DNA of 64,000 nt from Flavobacteriaceae bacterium (GCA_024743095.1 JANSXF010000002.1:1-64000), one strand, 5' to 3'. Counted from the stretch's first letter, positions 1 to 9,661 are shown. Numbers and translations are program-made. Notes: generated by a model from the letters alone, not told the origin.

Positions 1-997
1 AATTTTTAAGCGCAATACCCGTACCTCGAACAACTGCCCTCAAAGGATCTTCGGCAATATATACGGGCAAATCCGTTTTTTGGGAAAGACGTCTGTCCAG
101 CCCTCGGAGCATGGATCCCCCACCAGCCAAATAAATACCGGTGTTGTATATATCCGCGGCAAGTTCCGGTGGTGTCTGGGACAAAGTTTCCATAACAGCA
201 TCTTCAACGCGTAAGATACTCTTGTCCAGCGCCTTTGCAATTTCTCGATAGGAGACTTGGACCTGTTTTGGCTTTCCTGTTAAAAGGTCGCGCCCTTGAA
301 TGGATTTGTCGTCCGGTGGGGATTTTAAATCCTCGGTAGCGGAACCGATTTCTATTTTGATGGCCTCCGCCGTACTTTCACCAACATATAAATTGTGCTG
401 CGTTCTCATATAGTAAATGATGTCGTTGGTGAACACATCACCTGCAATTTTCACGGATTTGTCACAAACGATACCGCCCAATGCAATGACAGCGATCTCC
501 GTGGTACCACCACCTATGTCCACGATCATGTTTCCTTTGGGCTGCATAATGTCCAGACCGATACCGATAGCTGCTGCCATGGGCTCATGGATCAGGTACA
601 CCTCTTTGCCATTGACACGTTCCGCTGATTCACGTACCGCTCGCATTTCCACTTCCGTTATGCCCGAAGGAATACAGATGACCATGCGCAGTGCAGGTGG
701 AAACCATTTTTTCTTGAGTGCTGGAATATTCTTGATGAACATACTGATCATCTTTTCCGATGCATCAAAGTCTGCGATCACACCGTCTTTCAACGGTCGG
801 ATGGTTTTGATGTTTTCATGGGTTTTCCCCTGCATCATATTGGCTTCGCGGCCCACCGCGATAATTTTTCCTGATACGCGGTCCCTCGCTACAATGGACG
901 GACTGTCTACGACCACTTTGTCCAAGTGGATGATCAGGGTGTTTGCAGTACCAAGGTCAATGGCTATTTCCTCGGTCATGAAATCAAAAAATCCCAT
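1..997 (-). CDS. mreB: Rod shape-determining protein MreB (3' end outside window)
   Basis: MreB is the bacterial actin homologue that polymerises along the inner membrane and guides the peptidoglycan elongation machinery. About 332 codons lie in the window from ATG at 997, and the last ten or so codons are cut off by the window edge (family length about 340). The N-terminus carries the first actin phosphate-binding signature (AIDLGTANTLI), the middle the second (MIVDIGGGTTEIAV) and the end the adenosine motif (IYLAGGGSMLRG). The frame is open throughout. purH lies 55 bp upstream on the same strand, so the two are probably cotranscribed. Identity is very secure. Confidence 0.95.
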   Translation of the reverse strand, partial: MGFFDFMTEEIAIDLGTANTLIIHLDKVVVDSPSIVARDRVSGKIIAVGREANMMQGKTHENIKTIRPLKDGVIADFDASEKMISMFIKNIPALKKKWFPPALRMVICIPSGITEVEMRAVRESAERVNGKEVYLIHEPMAAAIGIGLDIMQPKGNMIVDIGGGTTEIAVIALGGIVCDKSVKIAGDVFTNDIIYYMRTQHNLYVGESTAEAIKIEIGSATEDLKSPPDDKSIQGRDLLTGKPKQVQVSYREIAKALDKSILRVEDAVMETLSQTPPELAADIYNTGIYLAGGGSMLRGLDRRLSQKTDLPVYIAEDPLRAVVRGTGIALKN

Positions 998-1052
998 AAA
1001 AAAAGCGTCTATTTCGGATTAACGGTAAAATTTAACGGCTAAAGTACTAAAA

Positions 1053-2582
1053 TTAATGTTTAAAATGTCGAGTACCTGTCATCACCATTGCCAATCCATT
1101 TTCATTGCAATAATCAATGCTCAATTGATCTTTGATCGAGCCTCCCGGCTGGATGACGCTTTTAATGCCTGCTTTGTCCGCAATCTCCACGCAATCGGGG
1201 AATGGGAAGAAGGCATCACTTGCCATGACGGCACCTTCCAAATCAAATTCGAACGACTTGGCTTTATGAATGGCCTGGTTCAGGGCATCAACACGTGAAG
1301 TCTGTCCTGTTCCGCTGGCACACAATTGTTTGTTCTTGGCCAAAACAATGGTGTTGCTTTTGGTGTGCTTGCACAGTTTTGAAGCAAAGATTAAATCCTC
1401 GATTTCTTCGGAAGTGGGCTTTTTGTCGGTAACAGGGTTCAAGTCTTCTTTAGCATCGGTTTTGGAATCTTTATCCTGAACCAGAACACCGTTCAAACAG
1501 GTTCTTACCAAAGTTTCTGGCAATTCAATCTCGTTTTGAACCAAAATGATCCTGTTTTTCTTGCCCTTCAAGATTTCCAAAGCCTCATCAGAATAACTTG
1601 GGGCGATAACCACTTCGCAGAATAGATTGTGGATTTCTTCGGCTGTTGGTTTGTCGATTTCAACATTGGAGATCAAAATACCTCCAAAAGCAGAGACCGG
1701 GTCACCGGCCAAGGCATCCACATAGGCTTGTCTTATGGTGCTGCGAGTGGCCAATCCACAGGCATTGTTGTGCTTTAGGATGGCAAAGGTGGGATCGTCA
1801 TTTTTAAATTCGCCCATCAGGTTTACCGCGGCATCCACATCCAATAGGTTATTGTAGGACAGCTCTTTGCCGTGCAATTTGCTGAAGATGGCATCAAAAT
1901 CACCAAAGAAATATCCTTTTTGGTGCGGGTTTTCCCCGTAGCGCAATACTTGACCTTTGGTCTGGCTGATCTTTAGTACGGTTTCTTCTTTTTCTTGGTT
2001 GAAATAGTTGAAGATGGCCGCATCATAATGCGAAGAAATATTGAAGGCCTTGGTGGCAAAACGTTTTCGGTCATCCAAGGTAGTATTTCCTTTGCCTTGA
2101 GTGATCACGTTCAAAAAGTCTCCGTAATCCTCCATGGAGGATACACAGAGTACATCCTTAAAGTTCTTGGCGGCAGCCCTGATCAGGGAAATCCCGCCAA
2201 TGTCGATTTTTTCGATAATATCTTGTTCCGATGCACCGCTGGCAACGGTTTTTTCAAAAGGGTAAAGATCTACGATCACAATGTCCAACTGCGGAATTTC
2301 AAATTCTGCCATCTGTGTAATATCACTTTCATTGTCCTGACGGTTCAAGATCCCTCCAAAAACCTTGGGGTGCAATGTTTTTACGCGGCCGCCCAAAATA
2401 GAGGGGTAGCTGGTCACATCCTCAACAGGTACCACATCGATACCGAGGTCACGGATAAATTTTTCGGTTCCCCCTGTGGAATAAAGGGTTATGCCGAGTT
2501 CATCCAATTTTTTAACGATGGGTTCCAAACCATCTTTGTGAAATACTGAAATTAATGCAGCGGAGGCTTTTTTAGCAGTCAT
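1053..2582 (-). CDS. purH: Bifunctional AICAR formyltransferase / IMP cyclohydrolase
   Basis: PurH catalyses the last two steps of de novo IMP synthesis in the cytosol: formylation of AICAR by 10-formyl-THF, then ring closure. The 509-residue length is normal for the family. The N-terminal MGS-like cyclohydrolase domain occupies about residues 1-145, with GGRVKTLHPKVFGG near residue 65. The transformylase domain follows, with RYGENPHQKG and the catalytic-type LKHNNACGLA stretch. Start ATG at 2582 is followed by a typical MTAKKASAALISV opening. A TAnnTTTG -7 element lies about 35 bp upstream. It sits directly upstream of mreB. Confidence 0.97.
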   Translation of the reverse strand: MTAKKASAALISVFHKDGLEPIVKKLDELGITLYSTGGTEKFIRDLGIDVVPVEDVTSYPSILGGRVKTLHPKVFGGILNRQDNESDITQMAEFEIPQLDIVIVDLYPFEKTVASGASEQDIIEKIDIGGISLIRAAAKNFKDVLCVSSMEDYGDFLNVITQGKGNTTLDDRKRFATKAFNISSHYDAAIFNYFNQEKEETVLKISQTKGQVLRYGENPHQKGYFFGDFDAIFSKLHGKELSYNNLLDVDAAVNLMGEFKNDDPTFAILKHNNACGLATRSTIRQAYVDALAGDPVSAFGGILISNVEIDKPTAEEIHNLFCEVVIAPSYSDEALEILKGKKNRIILVQNEIELPETLVRTCLNGVLVQDKDSKTDAKEDLNPVTDKKPTSEEIEDLIFASKLCKHTKSNTIVLAKNKQLCASGTGQTSRVDALNQAIHKAKSFEFDLEGAVMASDAFFPFPDCVEIADKAGIKSVIQPGGSIKDQLSIDYCNENGLAMVMTGTRHFKH

Positions 2583-2615
2583 CTTCTGTGTCTTAGAATC
2601 AATTTATTAAGCGCA

Positions 2616-2623
2616 CAAAAGTA
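2616..2623 (-). promoter_or_regulatory. -7 promoter element (TACTTTTG) of purH
   Basis: On the minus strand this reads TACTTTTG, an exact match to the Bacteroidota -7 consensus TAnnTTTG, about 34 bp upstream of the purH ATG. I see no TTG at the usual -33 spacing, so only half of the promoter is supported. Confidence 0.5.
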
Positions 2624-2675
2624 CTTTTTTTGAAGCTAAAATGCAGAACGGTTTATCAACAAAATTCGTTAAGTT

Positions 2676-3128
2676 TTACAGAATCTTGGCCACTTCGGCA
2701 TTGATGAATTCCAAAAAGCGCTCATCTTCTTCTGTAAATGGGTCGGGAGTATTGGAATCAATATCGATTTGCCCCACATTTTCGCCATTTACAAACAAGG
2801 GAACCACAATCTCCGCTTTTACGGTAATACTGCATGCGATATAATTGTCTTGGGCGGCCACATCGGGTACCACAAAGTTTTGATTGCTCACGGCAACCTG
2901 TCCACAAATACCTTTTCCAAATGGGATAATGGTGTGGTCGGTAGGGGCACCAGCGTAGGGTCCAAGCTTTAACTCTTGCTTGTCGCCATTTTTAAAATAA
3001 AACCCTACCCAATCGTAATGGTCCACATTATTGCGCAGAAGCTCGCAGATTTCGCCCAAACGGGTATCCGCGGATTTGTTTCCATCCTTCACTATTTCGA
3101 GCACCTTGGGTTCCAATGATTTTAGCAT
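2676..3128 (-). CDS. GAF-domain free methionine-(R)-sulfoxide reductase-like protein
   Basis: Proteins of this family reduce free Met-(R)-O in the cytosol using a GAF fold and active-site cysteines. The 150 residues match the family: WVGFYF near residue 40, KLGPYAGAP, GKGICG, IACS, EIVVPL and DIDS. Of the three cysteines used by E. coli YebR (84, 94, 118), the equivalents of 94 (GKGICG) and 118 (IACS) are present. The first, in the IAC-x-x-IP position, is replaced by Asp/Thr (PTDHTIIP). I chose ATG 3128 because a full TTTTG-N21-TACATTTG promoter sits just upstream; the longer reading frame back to 3227 would begin upstream of that promoter. It could also be a GAF sensor with altered chemistry. 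Confidence 0.8.
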   Translation of the reverse strand: MLKSLEPKVLEIVKDGNKSADTRLGEICELLRNNVDHYDWVGFYFKNGDKQELKLGPYAGAPTDHTIIPFGKGICGQVAVSNQNFVVPDVAAQDNYIACSITVKAEIVVPLFVNGENVGQIDIDSNTPDPFTEEDERFLEFINAEVAKIL

Positions 3129-3142
3129 GAGGTGTTTTTTTG

Positions 3143-3176
3143 CAAATGTATTGAATAGTGGTTTTGTTCGACAAAA
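3143..3176 (-). promoter_or_regulatory. Promoter of the GAF/fRMsr gene (TTTTG-N21-TACATTTG)
   Basis: On the minus strand TTTTG (3176-3172) is followed after exactly 21 bp by TACATTTG (3150-3143), matching the Bacteroidota housekeeping consensus at both elements. The predicted transcript starts about ten bases before ATG 3128, which fixes the start of the downstream gene. Confidence 0.7.
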
Positions 3177-3244
3177 GAATAGAACCTTACATGCAGAAAA
3201 CAGATAAAGTTCTGTTAAGCAAAACAATAAATGTTAATATTTTG

Positions 3245-3252
3245 TAGTTTTG
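3245..3252 (+). promoter_or_regulatory. -7 element (TAGTTTTG) of the copper block
   Basis: TAGTTTTG matches TAnnTTTG and ends only 7 bp before ATG 3260. It lies in a tandem TTTTGTAG-TTTTGTAG repeat (3241-3255 region). No -33 TTG is seen at the usual distance, which would fit a promoter that needs an activator, such as the HMA-AraC protein encoded further downstream. The transcript would be leaderless or nearly so. Confidence 0.5.
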
Positions 3253-3259
3253 TAGTCGA

Positions 3260-3646
3260 ATGAAACAGATTTTTCATCAAATACTATCCTCTTTGATGGC
3301 CCTTTTGGTCTTGGCCTCTACCGTTTCGTGGACGGTGGACAAGCATATTTGTATGGGCCGGGTGATGGATATTTCCCTGTTCGCCCATGCCGATGATTGC
3401 GGAATGGATATGGATATGGAAACATCCTGTTGCGATGAGGAATCGTTCACCGTTCAAGGTCAGGACGACCTAAAAATTGCTTTGGAAAAATTTGATTTGG
3501 GCCAACAGGTTTTCTTGGTAAGCTTTGTCCAAACTTATTTTCAACTTTTCGATTTAGACTCTGACGGACCAAGCACTTTCAATGCGTACAACCCACCACC
3601 GTTGATACGGGATGTGCAGGTTCTTGACCAGATCTTCCTTATTTGA
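3260..3646 (+). CDS. Small Cys-rich envelope protein, HYC_CC_PP type
   Basis: This is a 128-residue Bacteroidota protein with one N-terminal membrane segment or signal (residues 8-26) followed by three landmarks: HIC (residue 29 on), TSCC (about residue 55) and a late PPP. These correspond to the 'HYC_CC_PP' family, usually found at the head of heavy-metal efflux clusters. A Met/Asp-rich stretch (CGMDMDMETSCC) could bind Cu(I). The biochemical role is not established; the position in front of cusA points to metal binding or delivery. It is the first gene of the copper block and starts right behind a -7 element. Confidence 0.75.
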   Translation: MKQIFHQILSSLMALLVLASTVSWTVDKHICMGRVMDISLFAHADDCGMDMDMETSCCDEESFTVQGQDDLKIALEKFDLGQQVFLVSFVQTYFQLFDLDSDGPSTFNAYNPPPLIRDVQVLDQIFLI

Positions 3647-3665
3647 TTTAAATGGATTGAATGTA

Positions 3666-3684
3666 CCCGGCCAAACTGGTCGGG
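3666..3684 (+). promoter_or_regulatory. Intercistronic hairpin before cusA
   Basis: Arms 3666-3673 and 3677-3684 form an 8-bp GC-rich stem with one G-T pair and a 3-base loop, 54 bp before the cusA ATG. There is no U-run directly behind it, so it looks like an mRNA processing or stability hairpin rather than a terminator. Confidence 0.35.
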
Positions 3685-3738
3685 CAAATGCGTTTAGGCG
3701 TGTTTTTAGTGTCAATCTAATGTTTAAATCAAACCTTT

Positions 3739-6700
3739 ATGCTGAACAAAAGCATCAAATTTTTAATAGAGAACAAATTGGTGGCCGTGTTGCTCCTGCT
3801 GTTATTTATGGCATGGGGCATGGTGAGCACTCCCTTTAATTGGGATACCGGTGGCATTTTGCCAAACAATCCCGTTGCGGTGGACGCTATTCCCGATATC
3901 GGGGAAAACCAACAAATTGTTTTTACCAAATGGCCCGGACGTTCTCCTCAGGATATCGAAGATCAGATTACCTACCCGTTGACCACCTCCTTATTGGGCA
4001 TTCCAGGGGTCAAGACCGTTCGTAGTTCATCCATGTTCGGTTTTTCGAGCATCTACATAATTTTTGAGGAAGACGTGGAATTCTACTGGAGCCGCAGTCG
4101 CATTTTAGAGAAACTCAATTCGCTTCCCAACAACTTATTGCCCGATGGGGTAAACCCTGCCTTGGGGCCGGATGCCACAGCTTTGGGACAGATTTTTTGG
4201 TACACCCTGGAAGGTCGTGACAAAGAGGGAAAAGTTACTGGAGGATGGGACTTACAGGAACTCCGTAGCGTACAGGATTACTATGTAAAATATGCGCTTT
4301 CTTCCGCATCTGGGGTGTCCGAAGTGGCATCCATTGGAGGATTTGTGCAGGAATATCAAGTAGATGTGGACCCCGAACTGATGAAGCAGTACAATGTGGG
4401 GTTGGATCAGGTGGTAAAGGCCGTTAAACAGAGCAATAGGGATATTGGTGCGCAGACGTTGGAAATCAATAAAGCTGAATATTTGGTGCGTGGCCTAGGC
4501 TTACATCAAATCTTTGGACGATATCCAAAACGCGGTGGTCACGGCAACGGATTATACCTCTATCCGTGTTCAGGATGTGGCCCGTGTTTCTTTGGGCCCC
4601 GCCGTGCGTCGAGGAATTTTGGATAAGGAGGGTGCTGAAGTGGTCGGTGGTGTGGTGGTTGCCCGTTATGGGGCCAATCCATTGGAAGTGATCAATAATG
4701 TAAAGGAAAAAATCAAGGAATTGAGTGCGGGCCTTCCCTCGAAAGTTTTGAAAGATGGTACCACTTCACAACTCACCATTGTTCCTTTTTATGATAGAAC
4801 GGAACTCATCCAGGAAACCCTTGGTACTCTTAATGAAGCTCTGACCCTCGAAATTTTGATTACCATTTTGGTGATTGTGGTGATGGTATTCAATCTAAGG
4901 GCTTCTGTTTTGATCTCTGGATTGCTACCTGTTGCTGTTTTGATGGTTTTCATTTCGATGAAGATGTTTGGTGTTGATGCCAACATTGTGGCATTGTCAG
5001 GTATTGCCATAGCTATTGGAACCATGGTCGATGTCGGGGTGATTCTTTCCGAAAATATCATCAGGCACATGGATGGGAATAAGGGGGGGCTATCTATAAA
5101 TGAAGTGGTTTACAATGCAACTTCCGAGGTTTCAGGAGCTATTTTGACAGCGGTGTTGACGACTATCATCAGTTTTATTCCAGTGTTTACGATGGTAGGG
5201 GCCGAAGGAAAACTTTTCAGGCCATTGGCCTTTACCAAAACCATGGCTTTGACGGCATCCATTATCGTAGCCTTGTTTTTGATTCCACCCTTTGCAGCTA
5301 TCATTTTTAGAAAGAAAGGTTCAAATCAAGTGCTCAAATATATTTGGAACGGCATTTTGATTGTTTTGGGATCGGTTGCCATCGCCTTCGGATATTGGCC
5401 GGGCTTGGCCCTGATTGCCTTTGGTGCTATAGGAATCCTCAAATTGAGAAATATTGTTGATGAGAAGAAAGCAGAAATGCTCAATGTGGGTAGTTGCGTT
5501 GCCATCATTGTTTTCTTATTGGCCACGTATTGGAGGCCTTTGGGCTTTGATCGTAGCATAGGTGTCAATCTCATCTTTGTTGGATTGATTTGTGGTGTCT
5601 TGCTCGGTGTTTTCTATCTCTTCAGACAATACTACAGCCGAATCTTAACGTGGGCCTTGGAAAACAAATTGTTGTTCCTGTCCATTCCGGCGGTCATCGT
5701 TGTTTTTGGATTCTTCATTATGCGGAACACAGGTCAGGAGTTTATGCCCTCATTAAATGAAGGTTCGTTTTTGTTGATGCCAACCTCATTGCCGCATTCT
5801 GGAGTTGAAGAAAACAAAAGAGTGGTGCGGCAGCTGGATATGGCCGTGGCTACCATTCCGGAAATCCAAACAGTGGTCGGAAAAGCAGGAAGAACAGAAT
5901 CCGCTTTGGACCCTGCTCCACTCTCCATGTACGAGAATATTATTCAGTACCGATCGGAGTACCAAAAAAATGAAGCGGGAAGTCCACAGCGATTTAAGGT
6001 CAATGCTGACGGTTATTTTGAATTGCGTAACGGAAAAGTGCTTGCCAATCCAAATTTGGAGGTAACCAATGAACGAAACTATAAGGACATCCACGTAAGC
6101 GAACCCTTGCGAATTGATAGGGGTTTATTGATTCCGGACCATGATGGGGAATATTTTAGAAACTGGAGACCAGGGATTCAAGGTCCAGATGACATTTGGA
6201 ATGAAATCGTGAAAGTTACCAAATTGCCTGGGGTCACTTCGGCTCCCAAATTACAGCCCATAGAAACACGATTGGTGATGCTTCAAACAGGGATGCGTGC
6301 GCCCATGGGCATTAAGGTAAAAGGTCAGGACTTGAAAGAAATTGAAAACTTTGGTCTTCAACTGGAACCTATTTTAAAAGAAGCTACCGGAGTTAAGGAT
6401 GAAGCGGTTTTTGCTGATAGAATTGTGGGCAAGCCTTATCTGCTTATCGATATTGACCGCGAAAAACTCGTTCGCTACGGTCTCGTGATAGAAGACGTTC
6501 AGCAAATTTTGGAGGTTGCACTTGGTGGGATGACGCTGACACAAACTGTTGAAGGAAGGGAACGTTACGCAGTACGCGTAAGATACCCAAGAGAGCTACG
6601 GGAAAACCCGACCGATATAGGAAATATTTATGTTCCCGTACAAAAGGGCAGCCCTGTTCCGTTGAGCGAATTGGTGACCATCCGATACGAGCAAGGACCC

Positions 6701-7480
6701 CAAGCCATTAAAAGTGAGGATACTTTTTTGGTGGGCTACGTGCTGTTTGATAAGCAAGAAGGTTATGCTGAAGTTGATGTGGTTGAAAATGCCCAGGCCA
6801 AGATTTTGGAAAAAATAGAAAGTGGTGAATTGGTGGTGCCCAAAGGCATTGGCTATCAATTTACAGGCTCGTATGAAAATCAGTTGCGAGCCAAGAAAAC
6901 CTTGTCCATAGTGGTTCCGTTGGCATTATTGATCATCTTTTTGATCCTGTACTTCCAGTTTAGGTCAGTGGCCACATCCTTGATGGTCTTTTCAGGGATT
7001 ATGGTGGCATTTGCCGGTGGATTTTTAATGATTTGGTTCTATGGTCAGGATTGGTTCCTCAACTTCAGTTTTATGGGTGAAAACCTGCGCGACCTTTTCC
7101 AAATGCATGCCATCAACCTGAGTGTGGCCGTGTGGGTCGGATTTATTGCCCTTTTTGGTATTGCCACGGATGATGGGGTGGTGATGGCCACCTACCTCAC
7201 CCAAACTTTTGATAGGAACAAACCGGAAAGCTTGAAGGGAATCCGTGCTTCGGTATTGGAAGCAGGTGAAAAACGTATCAGACCTTGTTTGATGACCACG
7301 GCGACCACTATTTTGGCACTATTGCCTGTTTTGACCAGTACAGGAAGAGGAAGTGACATAATGATACCTATGGCCATTCCAAGTTTTGGGGGCATGTTGA
7401 TTGCCTTGATTACTTTATTTGTAGTGCCTGTATTGTTCAGTTGGAAAAGTGAAATGCAACTTAAGATGCAAAATCGATGA
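3739..7480 (+). pseudogene. cusA: CusA/CzcA-type heavy-metal RND efflux permease, split by a +1 frameshift
   Basis: This inner-membrane RND antiporter exports Cu(I)/Ag(I)-type metals through a CusCBA tripartite channel. Codons 1-254 read in the frame of ATG 3739. At 4501/4502 one extra T shifts the frame, and the family sequence continues without loss (Y-I-K-S-L-D-D-I-Q) to the stop at 7480. The corrected protein is about 1,246 residues, matching the long flavobacterial CusA form. TM4 carries GTMVDVGVILSEN (about residue 425), and the matching C-terminal segment is GIATDDGVVMATYL. Everything apart from the one base is intact, so this is either a very recent mutation, a sequence error or a recoding event. 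Its stop overlaps the ATG of the TolC gene (ATGA). Confidence 0.85.
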
Positions 7481-8697
7481 GAAAAATAGTCGTTTATATA
7501 GTTTTTGCTTTTGTAGCAATCGGGCTAAAGGCCCAGTCATTGGAAAGCTATCTTCAAGAGGCCCAGCAGAACAGCCCCATGATCCAGGCCTTGGAACTAC
7601 GCTACAACATTGCCAAGGAAAAGGTCAACGAGGTAAATACCTTGCCCAACACCACTTTGGGTGCCGGGTATTTTGTGAGCGAACCAGAAACCAGAACAGG
7701 GGCGCAACGGGCGAAGTTTTCGGTGTCGCAGATGTTGCCTTGGTTCGGAACTATCACGACCCGTGAAAATTATGCAAGTTCCATGGCGGAGACCGAATAT
7801 GCGGAAATTGTAATCGCCAAACGAAAATTGGCCCTTTCCCTAGCACAATCGTACTACAGATTATTTGGAATCCAGGCCAAACAAAAGATACTTCAGGAAA
7901 ATATTCAATTACTAAAGACCTATGAAACTTTGGCCTTGACCTCTGTTGAAGTGGGAAAGGCATCTGCTGTGGATGTACTGAAACTTCAAATTCGCCAAAA
8001 CGAATTACAGCAGCAGAAAGATGTGTTGGGGCAATCTTACACCGCAGAGCAGGCGGTGTTCAATAATCTGTTGAACCGTGACGAAAGTATTGCCGTTGAT
8101 GTGGTGGATAAAATGAATATTCCAGAAAATGATCCTATACTCAACAAAGAGGATTTGAGCCTAAACCCGGAATTATTGAAATACGATCAATTGTATGAAT
8201 CAGTCACGCAATCCGAATTGCTCAATCAAAAAGAAAATGCCCCAAGCTTTGGGGTTGGTCTCGATTACATTCCTGTCTCGCAACGTGATGATATGGCTTT
8301 TAGCGATAACGGGAAGGATATTGTAATGCCAATGGTCACTTTTTCAGTGCCGATTTTCAACAACAAGTTTAAATCGACCACCAAGCAGAACGAACTTCGT
8401 CAAAAGGAAATTGAACTCCAAAAAGAGGAGCGCTTGAACGTTTTGGAAAACGCCTATGCCAACGCCATTTCGCAGCGGAACCAGGCTCGAATAGCCCATC
8501 AAACACAAGAAAAGAACTTAAAACAGGCCAAGGATGCCGAAGAAATCCTGATCAAGAATTACGAAACGGGAACGATCAACTTTAACGATGTGTTGGATAT
8601 TCAAGAGTTACAGTTAAAATTTCAAACCAATCAAATACAATCAGTGCAGTTGTATTACCTGCAATCCGCTATCATCAATTATTTAATAAACAAGTAA
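7477..8697 (+). CDS. TolC-family outer-membrane efflux protein (CusC-like)
   Basis: This is the outer-membrane channel of the CusA-type pump. The 406 residues start with a signal peptide (about 1-19, ending KAQ), followed by two long helical OEP repeats rich in Gln, Glu and Ala heptads. Typical TolC features are LAQSYYRLFGIQ near residue 125, TVEVGKA-like ALTSVEVGKASAVDVL, and in the second repeat ILIKNYETGTINFNDVLDIQ. The ATG overlaps the cusA stop by four bases, indicating translational coupling. The short length is normal for the CusC branch in Bacteroidota. Confidence 0.9.
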   Translation: MRKIVVYIVFAFVAIGLKAQSLESYLQEAQQNSPMIQALELRYNIAKEKVNEVNTLPNTTLGAGYFVSEPETRTGAQRAKFSVSQMLPWFGTITTRENYASSMAETEYAEIVIAKRKLALSLAQSYYRLFGIQAKQKILQENIQLLKTYETLALTSVEVGKASAVDVLKLQIRQNELQQQKDVLGQSYTAEQAVFNNLLNRDESIAVDVVDKMNIPENDPILNKEDLSLNPELLKYDQLYESVTQSELLNQKENAPSFGVGLDYIPVSQRDDMAFSDNGKDIVMPMVTFSVPIFNNKFKSTTKQNELRQKEIELQKEERLNVLENAYANAISQRNQARIAHQTQEKNLKQAKDAEEILIKNYETGTINFNDVLDIQELQLKFQTNQIQSVQLYYLQSAIINYLINK

Positions 8698-8713
8698 ATT
8701 AATTTTATCAAAA

Positions 8714-9019
8714 ATGAGAACAAACATTAGAACAATTATCGGAATCGCATTCGCTTCAGTATTGGTGCTTGCCGTATCCTGCAAGGGCAAAACAGAGGAG
8801 GTAAAAGAAACTTCTACAGAGGCCACTATGGATCATGAGGGACATGGGATGGACACTATGGAAACTGCCGATAAGCAAGGCAAGGAGTACACCTCCAAAT
8901 ATGTGTGCCCAATGCACTGCGAAGGTAGTGGTAGCGGCGAAGAGGGTAAATGCCCCGTTTGCGGTATGACCTATGTATTGAACGAGGATTTTCAAATGGA
9001 AGGCCACGACCAACACTGA
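8714..9019 (+). CDS. Heavy-metal-binding-domain lipoprotein
   Basis: This 101-residue lipoprotein has the lipobox LAVSC (Cys about residue 23), a His/Met-rich linker (HEGHGMDTME) and one HMBD zinc-ribbon-like module, YVCPMHC...GKCPVCGM, at residues 63-86. The same module recurs in the P-type ATPase and the adaptor of this cluster. It probably buffers Cu in the periplasm or hands it to the pump. It lies 16 bp after the TolC gene and 23 bp before the regulator, within one operon. Confidence 0.85.
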   Translation: MRTNIRTIIGIAFASVLVLAVSCKGKTEEVKETSTEATMDHEGHGMDTMETADKQGKEYTSKYVCPMHCEGSGSGEEGKCPVCGMTYVLNEDFQMEGHDQH

Positions 9020-9042
9020 TCAAAAATTCATTTGTCCCGAAG

Positions 9043-9594
9043 ATGCGCATTAAAGTAAAAAATATGGTTTGCGACAGATGTAAGGCAGTCCTAAATCAAG
9101 AATTTGGGAAGGCTGGCATTGAAGTGGTGCAGATGGAGCTGGGGGAAATTCAGTTTGCTGAAAATGCCCAGAGACAAATGGAACGTATTGGGGAGATTCT
9201 GACAAAAAATGGTTTTGAATTGATAGATGATCTAAGCAACAGTTACATCGCTGAAATAAAAAAACATTTGATCAATGCCCTGCAAAACGATAGTCATCAG
9301 AATCTCTCAAAGTACCTTTCCGAAAAAATAAACAAGGAGTATTCTGTGTTGAGCAAAATGTTCAGCATAAAAGAAGGGTTGACCATTGAAAAATACTTTA
9401 TCCTTTTAAAAATAGAGCGGGTAAAGGAAGAGATTCAAATGGGTGCCAAAACATTTTCAGAAATCGCATACGACCTAAATTATAAGAGCAGTAGTCATTT
9501 GGCCAAGCAGTTCAAATCCATAACAGGTCTGTCCATGAGCGATTATAAGAAATTAAAAGATTGGAATAGGAAGCCTTTAGATCAAATTGTATAA
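9043..9594 (+). CDS. HMA-like domain fused to AraC helix-turn-helix, putative copper-responsive regulator
   Basis: The protein has 183 residues from ATG 9043. Residues 1-65 look like a heavy-metal-associated ferredoxin-like fold with a CxxC (NMVCDRCKAVL, Cys 10 and 13). Residues 85-175 are an AraC-type double HTH with IERVKEEI, FSEIAYDLNYKSSSHLAKQFK and TGLSMSDYKK. There is no cupin or other AraC sensor domain, so the HMA unit is the only evident ligand site and Cu(I) binding is inferred. It sits between the metal-binding lipoprotein and copA and probably controls the whole block. Frames opening further upstream overlap the lipoprotein gene and lack family similarity. Confidence 0.85.
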   Translation: MRIKVKNMVCDRCKAVLNQEFGKAGIEVVQMELGEIQFAENAQRQMERIGEILTKNGFELIDDLSNSYIAEIKKHLINALQNDSHQNLSKYLSEKINKEYSVLSKMFSIKEGLTIEKYFILLKIERVKEEIQMGAKTFSEIAYDLNYKSSSHLAKQFKSITGLSMSDYKKLKDWNRKPLDQIV

Positions 9595-9661
9595 AAAAGA
9601 CCCATAATTGTAAAAAGCATCCAACTGGTGTTCAGCTAGTTTTGAATAAAAAACAAACAAG

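Noticed and set aside
417-1022. 201-codon open frame opposite mreB
   Set aside because: Shadow of the clear MreB reading frame, with no motif of its own.
4490-4505. Ty1-like (CUUAGGC) programmed +1 frameshift at the cusA break
   Set aside because: The sequence CCTAGGC is close but not in the required codon phase and lacks the exact heptamer, so recoding is not supported.
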